NCBI RefSeq assembly: GCF_001550065.1
Contig: NZ_LRUB01000017.1
Span: 186,001 to 250,000 of the forward strand
DNA from: Kordiimonas lipolytica
GTDB taxonomy: Bacteria > Pseudomonadota > Alphaproteobacteria > Sphingomonadales > Kordiimonadaceae
DNA: 64,000 nt
Direction: 5' to 3'
The notes below the pieces were generated by a model. The model did not search any database. It was not told the DNA's origin and saw nothing but the letters and a program-made list of their open reading frames with translations. Position 1 is the first letter of the stretch. Each line of letters begins with the position of its first letter. Positions 34,841 through 43,948 of the stretch are shown piece by piece. The translations under genes were made by a program, and so were the position numbers.

Positions 34841-35275
34841 ATGGACATCGCAAAAACAGACGCCAGTACGCAACATACTGAATCTTTTGGAAGAACCGGA
34901 ACCAAGACGGGGGTCATGGATACAGTTCGAGATTTTCGCGCTCTCATGGAGCAGTTCGACGGGACGGGTGAGACGCGCATTATTGCCCACCAGAGGAACG
35001 GTATTGCCGAGTTGGGCGTGGTTGGGTGGGCAATGCGTGCCCTAGAACTTGACGCCTATATGGTCGCCAAGAAGGACCTTCTGGAAGAAGAAGGCCTGAC
35101 CGTTGATGACCTCTATGAAATGAAAGCATCCGAGCGCGCCGTTTTTGAAGCTCGTGTTATCAACAGTATGCGCAAGGAAGACATGGCGCAGGCGGTCAGG
35201 GCGTATGAAGAGCTCGAGCTGGAGCGGAAAAAGCAGAATATGTACAGGGTGGTTACAATTCCGGATCCGGAGTAG
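34841..35275 (+). CDS. Uncharacterised 144-aa protein, tandem paralog A
   Basis: No known family is recognised. The N-terminus is polar; the rest is helical, with WAMRALELDAYMVAKKDL, LTVDDLYEMKASERAVFEARV and a charged helix ending ELELERKKQNM. The pattern W-x-x-R-x-x-x-L-x-x-Y-x-x-A-[KR]-x-D-L, then L-x-x-x-D-L-x-x-M and R-x-[VI]-F-E-[AS]-x-V is shared with the protein of the next gene, so they are paralogs by duplication. The genes lie five bases apart. They lie between the lspA operon terminator and mutL. Confidence 0.8.
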   Translation: MDIAKTDASTQHTESFGRTGTKTGVMDTVRDFRALMEQFDGTGETRIIAHQRNGIAELGVVGWAMRALELDAYMVAKKDLLEEEGLTVDDLYEMKASERAVFEARVINSMRKEDMAQAVRAYEELELERKKQNMYRVVTIPDPE

Positions 35276-35280
35276 GCCCC

Positions 35281-35715
35281 ATGAAAATAATTCCATCATT
35301 TCCAGGCCTGGCTCCTTCGCCTGACAGCACAGCGGACACAAGCGCGCCTCAACCCAAAGAAGGCACCCGAGAAGCCTTCAGTGAGTATCTGCAGGCTTTT
35401 GATGCCGCGGGAAAGGCGCGTGTGAAGGCCGATTTTGCCCAGAAAGCCGAGGGGTTTGATCCCATTGCCTGGATGTTGCGTGTTCGGCATCTTGGCCTTT
35501 ATGACCAGGCCCGCCATGACCTGATGGCCGAAAAGAACCTCGACCATAGCGACCTCGAAAAAATGAGCGAAGAAGACCGTATCATCTTCGAATCACAGGT
35601 TTATGACCGTGTGCGCGATAAGCTTGTTGAGCGCATGGGCAGGCACCATCACTGCCACTGTGACGAGGAAGAGATCAGGCTTTATCGCGCCGCGCCCTTC
35701 CTGATTTCAAACTAA
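35281..35715 (+). CDS. Uncharacterised 144-aa protein with His/Cys-rich segment, tandem paralog B
   Basis: This is the second of two tandem paralogs. It shares the core WMLRVRHLGLYDQARHDL ... LDHSDLEKMSEEDRIIFESQV with paralog A. It differs by a proline-rich N-terminus and by a segment GRHHHCHCDEEEIRL (about residues 120-134), which with five His/Cys residues could bind a metal such as zinc, copper or nickel. The function is unknown. Confidence 0.8.
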   Translation: MKIIPSFPGLAPSPDSTADTSAPQPKEGTREAFSEYLQAFDAAGKARVKADFAQKAEGFDPIAWMLRVRHLGLYDQARHDLMAEKNLDHSDLEKMSEEDRIIFESQVYDRVRDKLVERMGRHHHCHCDEEEIRLYRAAPFLISN

Positions 35716-35796
35716 GTTTCAGCCCCTTTTGCTGCTGGCGATAAATTGCGCTTGGCGGCTCTTCCATGGCCCAGAAAACCCTGATAGGGTCGCGCC

Positions 35797-37719
35797 ATGA
35801 CAAGCCAGAACAGACATGATCTTCCGAAACAGGCAGGCATCATCCACCTGCTGAGCGAACGCACCATCAACCGCATTGCGGCAGGTGAGGTGGTCGAACG
35901 GCCCGCGAGTGCCGTCAAGGAACTGGTGGAGAATTCGGTCGACGCTGGCGCTACCCGCATTGATGTTGTGATGCGCGATGGCGGCAAGGCGCTTATCCAG
36001 GTGGTGGATGATGGCCGCGGCATGGATGCTGAAGAGCTGAGTCTTGCGGTGGAGCGCCACGCAACTTCCAAGCTGAAGGATGACGATCTGGTCAATATCG
36101 CCTCGCTTGGTTTCCGGGGCGAGGCGCTGGCGTCCATTGGCGCGGTAGCTCGGCTCACCGTTACATCGAAAGCCAGGGGCACAAATGAGGCCTGGGCCGT
36201 GCGCGTAGAAGGCGGGCAAAAGCACGCGGTGGAGCCCGCGGCGCTCACCACAGGCACCCGCATCGAAGTGCGGGACCTGTTTTATTCCACGCCCGCGCGG
36301 CTGAAGTTCATGAAAACGGCGCGCACGGAATATGCCCAGGCAGGCGACGTGATCAAGCGGCTGGCGATGGCGCACCCGGATGTGGCCTTCACCCTGTCTG
36401 ACGGGGACCGCACCACCTTCCGCGCCCCGCAGGTGACAAGCCTCACGGGTGATGTACGGCTGGAGCGGCTGGGCGCGATCCTTGGCAAGGAATTCCGTGA
36501 AAACGCGCTTGAGATTGATGCCGAGCGAGAGGAGCTTCGCCTGACCGGTTTTGCGGGCCTGCCAACCTATTCGCGCGGCAATGCCCAGCACCAGTATCTT
36601 TTCGTCAATGGCAGGCCGGTCAAAGACAAGCTGTTGAACGGGGCCGTACGCGGCGCGTACCAGGACTATCTGGCGCGGGACCGCCACCCCATTCTGGCGC
36701 TGTTCCTCGATGTACCCTCAAGCTTTGTGGACGTGAATGTGCACCCCGCCAAGGCAGAGGTTCGTTTCAAGGACGCTGGCCTTGTGCGGGGCCTTATTGT
36801 CTCCGCGCTCAGGCACGCGCTCGCTGCAGCCGGGCACCGGGCGTCGACGACCGTCGCAGGCGCAGCGCTTGGTGCCATGCGCCCACACACGGGGCTTTCC
36901 TCCCTGCCGATGGGTCGCCCGCACGAGCGCCCAACCTTGCCTGCTGGATTTAACGAAGTCGCCGAACAGATGTATAGCCCGTCCGCCGGGTCATATGGCG
37001 AGATGCGGGAAAGCCAGCTGGCGTTCGACCGCACGGGCGATATGGCAGCACCTTCCGCCCGCCCGATTGACGAGCAGGCCACCTATGGCGCGCGGGCGGC
37101 GGATGTGCCGCAATCTGCGCCGCAGGACCTCCCCCAAGATTTCCCTCTGGGGACCGCGCGGGGGCAAGTGCACGCCACTTATATCGTTAGCCAAACCGCC
37201 GACGGCATCGTGATCGTTGACCAGCACGCGGCCCACGAACGGCTGGTTTATGAACGCATGAAAAAACAGATCGCAGCTACCGGCGTGGCGCGGCAAAGCC
37301 TGCTGCTGCCGGAAGTGGTGGAACTTGAAGACGGCCCGGCGGAGCGCCTTCTCAAGCGCATTGATGAGCTTGAAGCTTTGGGGTTGGTGATCGAGCCTTT
37401 CGGTGAAGGGGCCGTGGTGGTGCGTGAAGTGCCCGCGATGCTCGGCAAGCTGGACGTGCCGGGCCTTGTGCGCGATCTGGCCGATGAGCTGACAGACCTT
37501 GATGAAGCGCTGAGCTTAAAGGAAAGCCTTGAAGAGGTGTGCGGCACCATGGCCTGCCACGGCAGCGTGCGCGCGGGCCGCAGGCTGACCGTGGACGAGA
37601 TGAATGCATTGTTGCGCGAGATGGAAGCCACGCCGCATTCCGGCCAGTGCAACCATGGCCGCCCGACATACGTGGAGCTGAAGCTCAGCGATATCGAGAA
37701 GCTGTTCGGGAGAAGATAG
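35797..37719 (+). CDS. mutL: DNA mismatch repair protein MutL
   Basis: The 640-aa protein has the GHKL ATPase domain ([57 protein letters not shown]), then a linker, and a C-terminal domain with the endonuclease metal motif [12 protein letters not shown] (DQHA-x2-E-x4-E), ACHGSVRAG and GQCNHGRPT. This means it is an endonuclease-type MutL, unlike the E. coli protein. It couples mismatch recognition by MutS to strand incision. Confidence 0.96.
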   Translation: MTSQNRHDLPKQAGIIHLLSERTINRIAAGEVVERPASAVKELVENSVDAGATRIDVVMRDGGKALIQVVDDGRGMDAEELSLAVERHATSKLKDDDLVNIASLGFRGEALASIGAVARLTVTSKARGTNEAWAVRVEGGQKHAVEPAALTTGTRIEVRDLFYSTPARLKFMKTARTEYAQAGDVIKRLAMAHPDVAFTLSDGDRTTFRAPQVTSLTGDVRLERLGAILGKEFRENALEIDAEREELRLTGFAGLPTYSRGNAQHQYLFVNGRPVKDKLLNGAVRGAYQDYLARDRHPILALFLDVPSSFVDVNVHPAKAEVRFKDAGLVRGLIVSALRHALAAAGHRASTTVAGAALGAMRPHTGLSSLPMGRPHERPTLPAGFNEVAEQMYSPSAGSYGEMRESQLAFDRTGDMAAPSARPIDEQATYGARAADVPQSAPQDLPQDFPLGTARGQVHATYIVSQTADGIVIVDQHAAHERLVYERMKKQIAATGVARQSLLLPEVVELEDGPAERLLKRIDELEALGLVIEPFGEGAVVVREVPAMLGKLDVPGLVRDLADELTDLDEALSLKESLEEVCGTMACHGSVRAGRRLTVDEMNALLREMEATPHSGQCNHGRPTYVELKLSDIEKLFGRR

Positions 37720-37730
37720 GGAGACGGAGA

Positions 37731-38324
37731 ATGAGCATTCCTCAATCCGAAGTGCCGAAGCATTGGAATTACTTTTTGATGCTAGAAAATGACCTTGCCC
37801 AGATTGCTCGGTATATAGAATTCCACGAGGACAACTACGAGACCTATTCACTCGAATTATCCCGACTTTTAGTGTCTGCATGTGGCGAAGTCGACGCTGC
37901 CATGAAGCAAATTTGTAGTTCTTTGGGAAAAAAGCTTCCCGCAAATCCTAACATTGAAACCTACCGAGAGGTTGTTAGTGAACTCCTTCCAAAGTTTGCC
38001 TCTAAGGAGGTGAGTATTCCCCGATTTGGGTTGATGCTAACTCCTTGGTCAAATTGGCTGGACGATGAACCAAAGCGGCCAAATTGGTGGAAGGGGCACA
38101 ATGGTATAAAACATAGTCGGCATACAGAATTCCAAGAAGGCAATCTTAAGAATGTCCTCAATGCAATGGGCGCATTGTACATTGCACTCGCTTGTTTCTA
38201 TTCTAGGAGAGGTGAGGAGCATCGATTGCCTCCTGTGCCAAGTTTATATTTCCCAAAAGGCTTTTACGGCGGAGAAACGTTCGCGGCAGGCTTTTTTTTC
38301 TATAACTTCATAGATTTTCATTAA
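37731..38324 (+). CDS. AT-rich hypothetical protein, weakly HEPN-like
   Basis: The 197-aa product starts at the ATG 11 bp after mutL (GGAGA upstream). It is all-helical at the start (NDLAQIARYIEFHEDNYETYS ... SACGEVDAAMKQICSSLG) and has WWKGHNGIKHSRHTEF followed by the helix NLKNVLNAMGALYIALACF. The HN-x-x-KH segment recalls HEPN-type helical domains, found in RNases and toxins, but I cannot confirm this. Its base composition is visibly more AT-rich than mutL or the DUF2891 gene, which suggests recent acquisition. It overlaps the convergent downstream gene by 17 bp. Confidence 0.7.
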   Translation: MSIPQSEVPKHWNYFLMLENDLAQIARYIEFHEDNYETYSLELSRLLVSACGEVDAAMKQICSSLGKKLPANPNIETYREVVSELLPKFASKEVSIPRFGLMLTPWSNWLDDEPKRPNWWKGHNGIKHSRHTEFQEGNLKNVLNAMGALYIALACFYSRRGEEHRLPPVPSLYFPKGFYGGETFAAGFFFYNFIDFH

Positions 38325-39438
38325 TCCCCCGTTTCGTCTCCAGATAGGTTGCGAAGCTGGCGAGCCAGTGGCTGCCGGCATAATGCTCGTCGCTTACGGC
38401 CTTGATGCCGGTGTCCTTATGGATGCTGGCGGCGGCAAGAAGCGACGCCTTGCGGGGGTCGCCTTGCGGCAGCGCTGAGGCAATGCCTTCCAGCGCCCAG
38501 GCGCGGGAAAGGTTCACGCCGTCCAGATGCACCAGCTTGCCGTCCGTCGCGTCTTTCACAATCGCGGGCTCAAGCCAATCGCCCTTGCCGTTTCTGGGGA
38601 TGCGCGGCAGGAAGCGCCCCAGCCAAACGGCGAAGTCCGCCTGGTTCATCACCCGGCGCATCAGGTCAGCCTCCATCAGGCAGGGGGAGAGGAAATCTTC
38701 GCCCGAAGGCTCATAGCCGATGGGGCAGCTTGTATCGTCCTCATAAAAATCCAGCGTGCGTTCGGTAAGCAGCGCCTCAAATGCACCGTCATCCACCGTG
38801 CGGGCGTAATCCAGCATCAGGCCAAAGGCGAAAGCACTTTGGTTGTGGGTGCCAAGGCGCACGGGATAGGCAAGCTTCGGCAGCCATGCAGTCATCTTGG
38901 CTACAATCGCGTCTTCAAGCGGGCGCAGGGTTTCCCGCCATTTCTGGTGCAACGGGTCACTGCTTTCATGCAGTTCCGCCACCAGTTGCAGGTACCAGGC
39001 GATGCCGTAGGGGCGCTCGAACCCCTTGCGGCCTTCCGCCATATAATAAGCGACTTCGGCTTCGATGTTCTTAGCCGTGAAGCTTTCTGCCAGCGCGTCT
39101 GTTGCAATCTCTGCAAACGGGCCTTCTGGGTCCTGTTTGATCAGGCGCACCAGAAGCCAGTGGCCATGGACTGAGGAGTGCCAGTCGAAGCAGCCATAGA
39201 AGGCGGGTGTCAGGTCCCGCGGCGCACCTACGTCAGCATCGGAATTCAACACATGGCTGATCTTGTTCGGGTATTCCCGGTGAATGCAGCCAAGCGCCAT
39301 ACGGGCGAACCGGTCTGTCACCACGCCTTCGCGGGCAGGCGGCAGGGAGATGTCCGCTGTATCATGTTTGGCGCCATCGTCGCAGGCCGTCAGCGTCAGC
39401 CCGCCCAGAAGTGCAAGTGTGAGTGCTGATTTTTTCAC
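38308..39438 (-). CDS. DUF2891 family lipoprotein
   Basis: Starting at the GTG at 39436-39438 (GGAGGA six bases upstream) the product is 376 aa with a lipoprotein signal (KKSALTLALLGGLTLTAC; lipobox LTAC). The mature part shows FARMALGCIHREYPNKISHVL, YGCFDWHSSVHGHWLLVRL and EWGIAWYLQL-like WYLQLVAELH, which are DUF2891 features and suggest an alpha/alpha barrel. A frame extends further upstream but lacks the lipoprotein layout. Its activity is not known. It overlaps the end of the opposite-strand AT-rich gene. Confidence 0.82.
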   Translation of the reverse strand: MKKSALTLALLGGLTLTACDDGAKHDTADISLPPAREGVVTDRFARMALGCIHREYPNKISHVLNSDADVGAPRDLTPAFYGCFDWHSSVHGHWLLVRLIKQDPEGPFAEIATDALAESFTAKNIEAEVAYYMAEGRKGFERPYGIAWYLQLVAELHESSDPLHQKWRETLRPLEDAIVAKMTAWLPKLAYPVRLGTHNQSAFAFGLMLDYARTVDDGAFEALLTERTLDFYEDDTSCPIGYEPSGEDFLSPCLMEADLMRRVMNQADFAVWLGRFLPRIPRNGKGDWLEPAIVKDATDGKLVHLDGVNLSRAWALEGIASALPQGDPRKASLLAAASIHKDTGIKAVSDEHYAGSHWLASFATYLETKRGINENL

Positions 39439-39513
39439 CGGTATCCTCCCCGTGGATTGCTTTTCCAACCCATAGCACCATAGCGGGCGAGACGCCACGG
39501 TGAAGGGGCAGAT

Positions 39514-39540
39514 TGGCCCGGCCAGCACTTGACCGGGCCA
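39514..39540. terminator. Terminator-like hairpin downstream of the frameshifted collar gene
   Basis: TGGCCCGG (39514-39521) pairs with CCGGGCCA (39533-39540). No T run follows on the minus strand; it may be a weak terminator or an mRNA stabiliser. A similar hairpin (42890-42913) follows the paralogous gene. Confidence 0.4.
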
Positions 39541-39556
39541 AAACATATTCAGAAGA

Positions 39557-40211
39557 TCATTCAGGAGATTTTTCGGCGTCGTCTTCAAAGCGGGGCGGAA
39601 AGTCACCTTCCAACATGACGCAGTAATTGACTGTCAGGCGTGGTCCCACGATGGCCATATCCGAGCCAGAACCAGTGGGTGCGATGGTCACGGTGGTTGT
39701 TTCCTCCGGAGAGCTCATTTCCTCTGCCTCGGTTTGCATGTCAGGTTCGGGCGCCATATGGGCATGAGGGGCGGTCATCGCCGCGTCCGATGAGACCGTA
39801 GCTGTGTGCGTATGATACGCTAGTTGATTTTCATTTTGATTGACGTACACGCGCCCAAGGTTGACTCCGACACGGGTTCCGTAGGCTCCCCCCTCCATAT
39901 GGTGTGGGGACAAATTCGCCAACCCCAACAGGGGAACGCATGGCAAGATTTGGCAGGGCAAATGTCTTCACGCCGTCCCCGCCATAACTGTTGCCATATA
40001 CGGCATAAAGTTCCGGGTTTGCGGTAATTTCAATCAGCTGCCCCCTGGCCTGAGCAGTGCCGACAGGACAATAACTCGCGCCGGTCATGCAGATGTCGCC
40101 AATGTAGGAATACTCTGGCTTGCAGCCTGCCTGGGCCTTGTCAGTGGTGAAAAGGCTGGCGGCGGTGCCGATGACAGCGCATACGGCTAGGTGGGTGATC
40201 TTAAGTGTCAT
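39557..40211 (-). pseudogene. Secreted phage-tail-collar-domain protein, frameshifted at a G6 tract
   Basis: From the ATG at 40209-40211 (GGAG upstream) the frame reads a signal peptide (ITHLAVCAVIGTAASLF) and the collar motif YAVYGNSYGGDGVKTFALPN, then SPVGVGEFVPTPYGGG, and then leaves its proper frame. The other frame resumes with GGAYGTRVGVNLGRVYVNQN, QLAYHTHTATV and ends DFPPRFEDDAEKSPE. Removing one G from the G6 run (plus-strand C6, 39888-39893) joins the two into a 217-aa protein similar to the intact paralog at 42939-43652. It may be a pseudogene, a phase-variable gene or a sequencing error. Confidence 0.75.
39888..39893 (-). repeat. Homopolymer G6 tract at the frameshift
   Basis: Six C on the plus strand (G6 in the gene) coincide exactly with the switch of reading frame. 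G5 would restore an open frame across the collar-domain gene. Confidence 0.7.
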
Positions 40212-40416
40212 TGTTGGTCTCCGTGCAGGGGGAGGGAGGGCAGCGTGCGCGCCCATATATGCAACTCAAGACAGGGGGCAGTGCCGCCCCCAAATGCGGT
40301 ACTGCAAAGCGATTGTAGGGTGAAGCGGAACAACCAAAAAGGGCATTAAATAAATATATGCTTTTTCAGGTTGTGCTTTCGGGTGATGTCATTGGGCAAG
40401 GTTTCGGCAAGGAAGG

Positions 40417-42804
40417 TCAGGCACTGAAGCGTGCTTTCAGACCCTTGATCAGGGCTTTGCTTTCTTCCATGTGGGCTTCTTCGGTCTCTAGGATCGTCAA
40501 GAACAGCCGCTTCTTGAAGCCTTCAAGGTCATAGTCCGCCGGTAACGGGTCGTCGCCTGCGGCATCCAGCATAAAGTCGACCAGCCTGCTGGCAGCATGG
40601 AGGCGGCCCCAGATATAGTCATTTTCGCGCGCCTTGCGGCTGAAGAAGGCGCCAAAGTTATAGAGCTGCGTGCCCAGAAGCGGTTGCTGGTCGTGGGTTT
40701 CCTGCATGTTTTCACAGTCCAGCGGGCTGATGCGCGCGACACGGATTTCATCCACCTCCAGCAGGTCGGCGCCTTGGCTCATGGGCAGCATAAGCACGTC
40801 ATAGAAGGCATACCCCACATAGGCGCGGAACAGCGTCAGGCGAAGCGCATTCTGTGGCAGTACGGAAAGCGCCAGCGCGAAAGTTTCGTCCTGCTCATAG
40901 TCCAGGTCTTCAAGTTCCATCGCCTTGGCGACGGAATCAAGAAAGGCTGTGATGGCCATGTCATCAACTGGTTGTGTGACCAGACGCTCGAAGATGGCCT
41001 CGTCAAAATGCTCGGGTGCCCAGCGGGTACGGTAGCTTTCCAGCATGGTATAGATCTGGCGCTTGATTTTCTTGACCGGTTCCACCAGGTGGCTCTGGTT
41101 GTCTTGCTGCATGAAACGGTTCAGCTTCATGATCACAAAGCGCAAGCGCCGGATGCGGTAGTCTACATCCAGTTCACGCAAACGCCGCACATGGTGCTGC
41201 TGACCTTGTTCAGGCACGATATCCACGACGCCGCCTTCGGGGCACAACATGCCTTTGCGTTCGGCCCACTGCCGCAGGGCCTCAAACATGTCGGATTCTG
41301 ATAACTTCACGCCGCGAAGTGCCGCACCTTCCACCATCAGCTGCGCGAGCCGCTCGAACATGCGAACGGTCTTTGACTGCATATAGCTTGAATAGCTGAA
41401 GCCTGTGTGCTTGTGCGCTTCTTCGTGCGCGCGCTCACGCCAGCTGGCAAGCATGGCGGTGTCCACCTTGCGCTCCTGGTCCAGGTTCAGCACCTTGTCA
41501 ACTAGGCGGTTGACCTGTGCTTCTGCCGATTGCAGCGTGGCCTCGAACCGGCGGGCGTTTTTATTCTGCTTGTCGATGGCGCGCAGGTCCTCATATATCG
41601 GCTCACGGCGCGGGATTTCAGCAAGAGCAGACAGGATCGTGCGGAAGAAACCGGGCAATTCCTTGTGGCGCTGACCCTCAAGCAGGCTTTGCGGGTCGTC
41701 CGGCAGGGGGTCGACATAGATGATGCGGCGGTCTACCTCGCGGTGAGCCGGGCGCTCATACACCGCCCCGATCGCTGCGCCAAATGGTTTGTTGTTGGTG
41801 ACACCGCCATCAATGAAGGACATGTCATAAAGGGTGTCCATATCGCTCACGAGCGCGGGGAAGTTCTTGGTCATGAAGGCATCACGGCCAGGCCATGGTT
41901 GCCGCCTTGCCTTCAGGCGTTCTTCCAGGTCCTTGAACCTGAGCGGGGGGAAGGCGCCCGGGAAGCTGGATGTCGCCCTTGCGGCAAAACCAAGGCCGGG
42001 GATGTTGTCGTCGCCAAAGTCACTTACCATGGCGCCGGTGGCGGCCTGGCGGAAGCCGAAATTAAGCGTGACACCGTGCTGGTGCTCAAGCACTTCCTTG
42101 GGGTCATGAAGCTTGATGCGCCGCGGCTGGCCGAAAAAGTTGGTCAGGCTGACGAACAGGTCCAGCTTGTGACCTGGCGGCATCAGTGTGTGGCCACTAT
42201 CTACCTGGCCCATATTTTCGCAGGCGTTCAGCATCCATGTCAGCATATGGGTGCCGGAAAAAGGCGGCTGGAACCAGCGGGAGCGAACAAAACGGAAGAG
42301 CTTGCGCTTTGTTTCCTGGTCAGGCGCATGGTCCCCAAACGCCTTGCCGCCGAAAAGCCAGATGAAGGGGTAAAACCACAGTTTGCTGGTGCGGTCGGCG
42401 ATGGTGTCTTCTTCCATCAGTTCTTCAATGTCTGCCAGGTTGAGCCACATGGTTCGTAGGGGATCGAAATCCAGGTCGTGCGCCAAGGCTCGGGCCAGGA
42501 AGATGCCGTTGATGCCTCCGGCTGATGCACCTGAGACAACATCCACAATCACCCGAAGTTCAAGTTTGCGCCCGATGGCCTGGAACAGCTCAAAATAGAG
42601 GCTTTCCGTGTCGGTACGGTAAGGGCGTTTCGGCGCTGCTTTGTCAAAGGTGGTCGCAGCACGTTCGATCCGGTCGGATACGCCGTGATAGGCTTTTGAG
42701 GCGCGCACAAGTTTCAGGACCTCGCTTGAGATGCCGTTCATATAGATGGCGAGCGATGCCCCGCCATAACATACAAGCGCCAGTCTGAGTTCCTTTTCCC
42801 GCAT
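40417..42804 (-). CDS. Patatin-like lipid acyl hydrolase (large, TIGR03607-like)
   Basis: The 795-aa protein starts MREKELRLALVCYGGASLAIY, where the glycine-rich oxyanion segment CYGGASLAIYMNG is typical of patatin-like proteins, followed by the nucleophile elbow VSGASAGGING (Ser94) and a catalytic D-G-G in FIDGGVTNNKPFG (about residue 331). The long C-terminal helical half (about 400-795) matches the large patatin-related family with DUF3376. Members hydrolyse membrane phospholipids or other acyl esters. No signal peptide is visible. It lies between two collar-domain genes on the same strand. Confidence 0.88.
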   Translation of the reverse strand: MREKELRLALVCYGGASLAIYMNGISSEVLKLVRASKAYHGVSDRIERAATTFDKAAPKRPYRTDTESLYFELFQAIGRKLELRVIVDVVSGASAGGINGIFLARALAHDLDFDPLRTMWLNLADIEELMEEDTIADRTSKLWFYPFIWLFGGKAFGDHAPDQETKRKLFRFVRSRWFQPPFSGTHMLTWMLNACENMGQVDSGHTLMPPGHKLDLFVSLTNFFGQPRRIKLHDPKEVLEHQHGVTLNFGFRQAATGAMVSDFGDDNIPGLGFAARATSSFPGAFPPLRFKDLEERLKARRQPWPGRDAFMTKNFPALVSDMDTLYDMSFIDGGVTNNKPFGAAIGAVYERPAHREVDRRIIYVDPLPDDPQSLLEGQRHKELPGFFRTILSALAEIPRREPIYEDLRAIDKQNKNARRFEATLQSAEAQVNRLVDKVLNLDQERKVDTAMLASWRERAHEEAHKHTGFSYSSYMQSKTVRMFERLAQLMVEGAALRGVKLSESDMFEALRQWAERKGMLCPEGGVVDIVPEQGQQHHVRRLRELDVDYRIRRLRFVIMKLNRFMQQDNQSHLVEPVKKIKRQIYTMLESYRTRWAPEHFDEAIFERLVTQPVDDMAITAFLDSVAKAMELEDLDYEQDETFALALSVLPQNALRLTLFRAYVGYAFYDVLMLPMSQGADLLEVDEIRVARISPLDCENMQETHDQQPLLGTQLYNFGAFFSRKARENDYIWGRLHAASRLVDFMLDAAGDDPLPADYDLEGFKKRLFLTILETEEAHMEESKALIKGLKARFSA

Positions 42805-42889
42805 ATCCGCCTAAATCCTTATGCGAGCTGCGGTGTCCGCAACCCTATGGATAGTTTGCGGTTTTTTGCGCGAAACGCAAATGGTTGTT

Positions 42890-42913
42890 TGGCCGGACGA
42901 ATGGGTCCGGCCA
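42890..42913. terminator. Terminator-like hairpin downstream of the intact collar gene
   Basis: TGGCCGGA (42890-42897) pairs with TCCGGCCA (42906-42913), about 25 bp past the stop. No clear T run follows. Confidence 0.4.
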
Positions 42914-42938
42914 GAACGCATTTCTCTGTATCGTGATT

Positions 42939-43652
42939 TTAGTCCGGGCGCACGGGGTATATGCCACCCGTGACGATACAGTACCGAAGGCCAAGTTGTG
43001 GGCTCACGACATTGATTGATTGCCCGCTTCCTGTGCTCGAAACCCTCACTGTCCCGCCGGTGTTGGTGCCCCCGGAAACGCCGGCCAGTGGGATGGTCGT
43101 ATTGCCTGGGCCAGAAAACAGATTTACGTCGTCGCCAGGCTGCAGGCCGGTGTTTGGCTCGGCAAGCATGTTCTTGTCTGTCACTTTATGGGCGGTGGCG
43201 TCTTGCGCAGCGACTTCGACTTTGACTGGCTCACTTGGGTTTGGCGTAAAGAGAGCCTGATGGGTATGCGGTGGCATTTGGTCAACGGTTTGGTACACGC
43301 TTTCTGCGCCCCGCTGTTCGCCAAGAGTAATGTTTGTCAGGCCCGGGGCTTGCCCAACGCCTACGGGTGTCCTGCCGCGCAGGTCTGGCAGTCGGAAAGT
43401 GCGGACACCATCGCCGCCATAGGTATTTCCAAGCAGGGAATAGAGCGTCATATTTTCCTTGATTGGCAGTATTTGGCCGTCGGCTTCCAAAGTACCTCTG
43501 GGGCAATAGCTGGCCGCAGTCAGGCAAACCGATCCTGTGTAAGACTCCATATTGCAGCTGGCCCCGGCAGCGCTGGAGAGGGCAAGAGATGCAATCCCAA
43601 GCGTGAAGGCACTTAAGCGCATGTAGTGACGGTACTTTGGTGTGGTGTTCAT
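42939..43652 (-). CDS. Secreted phage-tail-collar-domain protein (intact paralog)
   Basis: From the ATG at 43650-43652 (AAGGAAAA upstream) the product is 237 aa. It has a signal peptide (LSAFTLGIASLALSSAAGA), then SVCLTAASYCPRGTLEADGQ and the collar motif LYSLLGNTYGGDGVRTFRLPDLRGRTPVGVG, seen in microcystin-dependent (MdpB-type) and phage tail-fibre proteins. It continues through MPPHTHQA to LRYCIVTGGIYPVRPD. The signal peptide points to export rather than to a phage structure. A longer upstream frame lacks a start site. Confidence 0.85.
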   Translation of the reverse strand: MNTTPKYRHYMRLSAFTLGIASLALSSAAGASCNMESYTGSVCLTAASYCPRGTLEADGQILPIKENMTLYSLLGNTYGGDGVRTFRLPDLRGRTPVGVGQAPGLTNITLGEQRGAESVYQTVDQMPPHTHQALFTPNPSEPVKVEVAAQDATAHKVTDKNMLAEPNTGLQPGDDVNLFSGPGNTTIPLAGVSGGTNTGGTVRVSSTGSGQSINVVSPQLGLRYCIVTGGIYPVRPD

Positions 43653-43948
43653 CGAGTTTTCCTTGTTGCTGGACCTTGCATGATGTCGGCCATCAGAAAA
43701 TGTTGCCGAAATTCGTGTCCGCCCTCTGCCGCACGCCTGCGTTCTGGGCGGCAAATGAAAATGTCTTATAGATTGTATTTTGGTGCAAATTATTTGCGCA
43801 AAAGTTGTTATGCGTGAGTTGTACAAGCATTGGCAGATGTCGGGCGTGTGCGCTCAGTTGGTCTAAACCTAAGATTAAAAAGGGTTTTACCCGGTGACGG
43901 CTTAGGCTTGCTGCGCTAGATTGCGGAGAAACTCAGGAGCAGTGAAAC

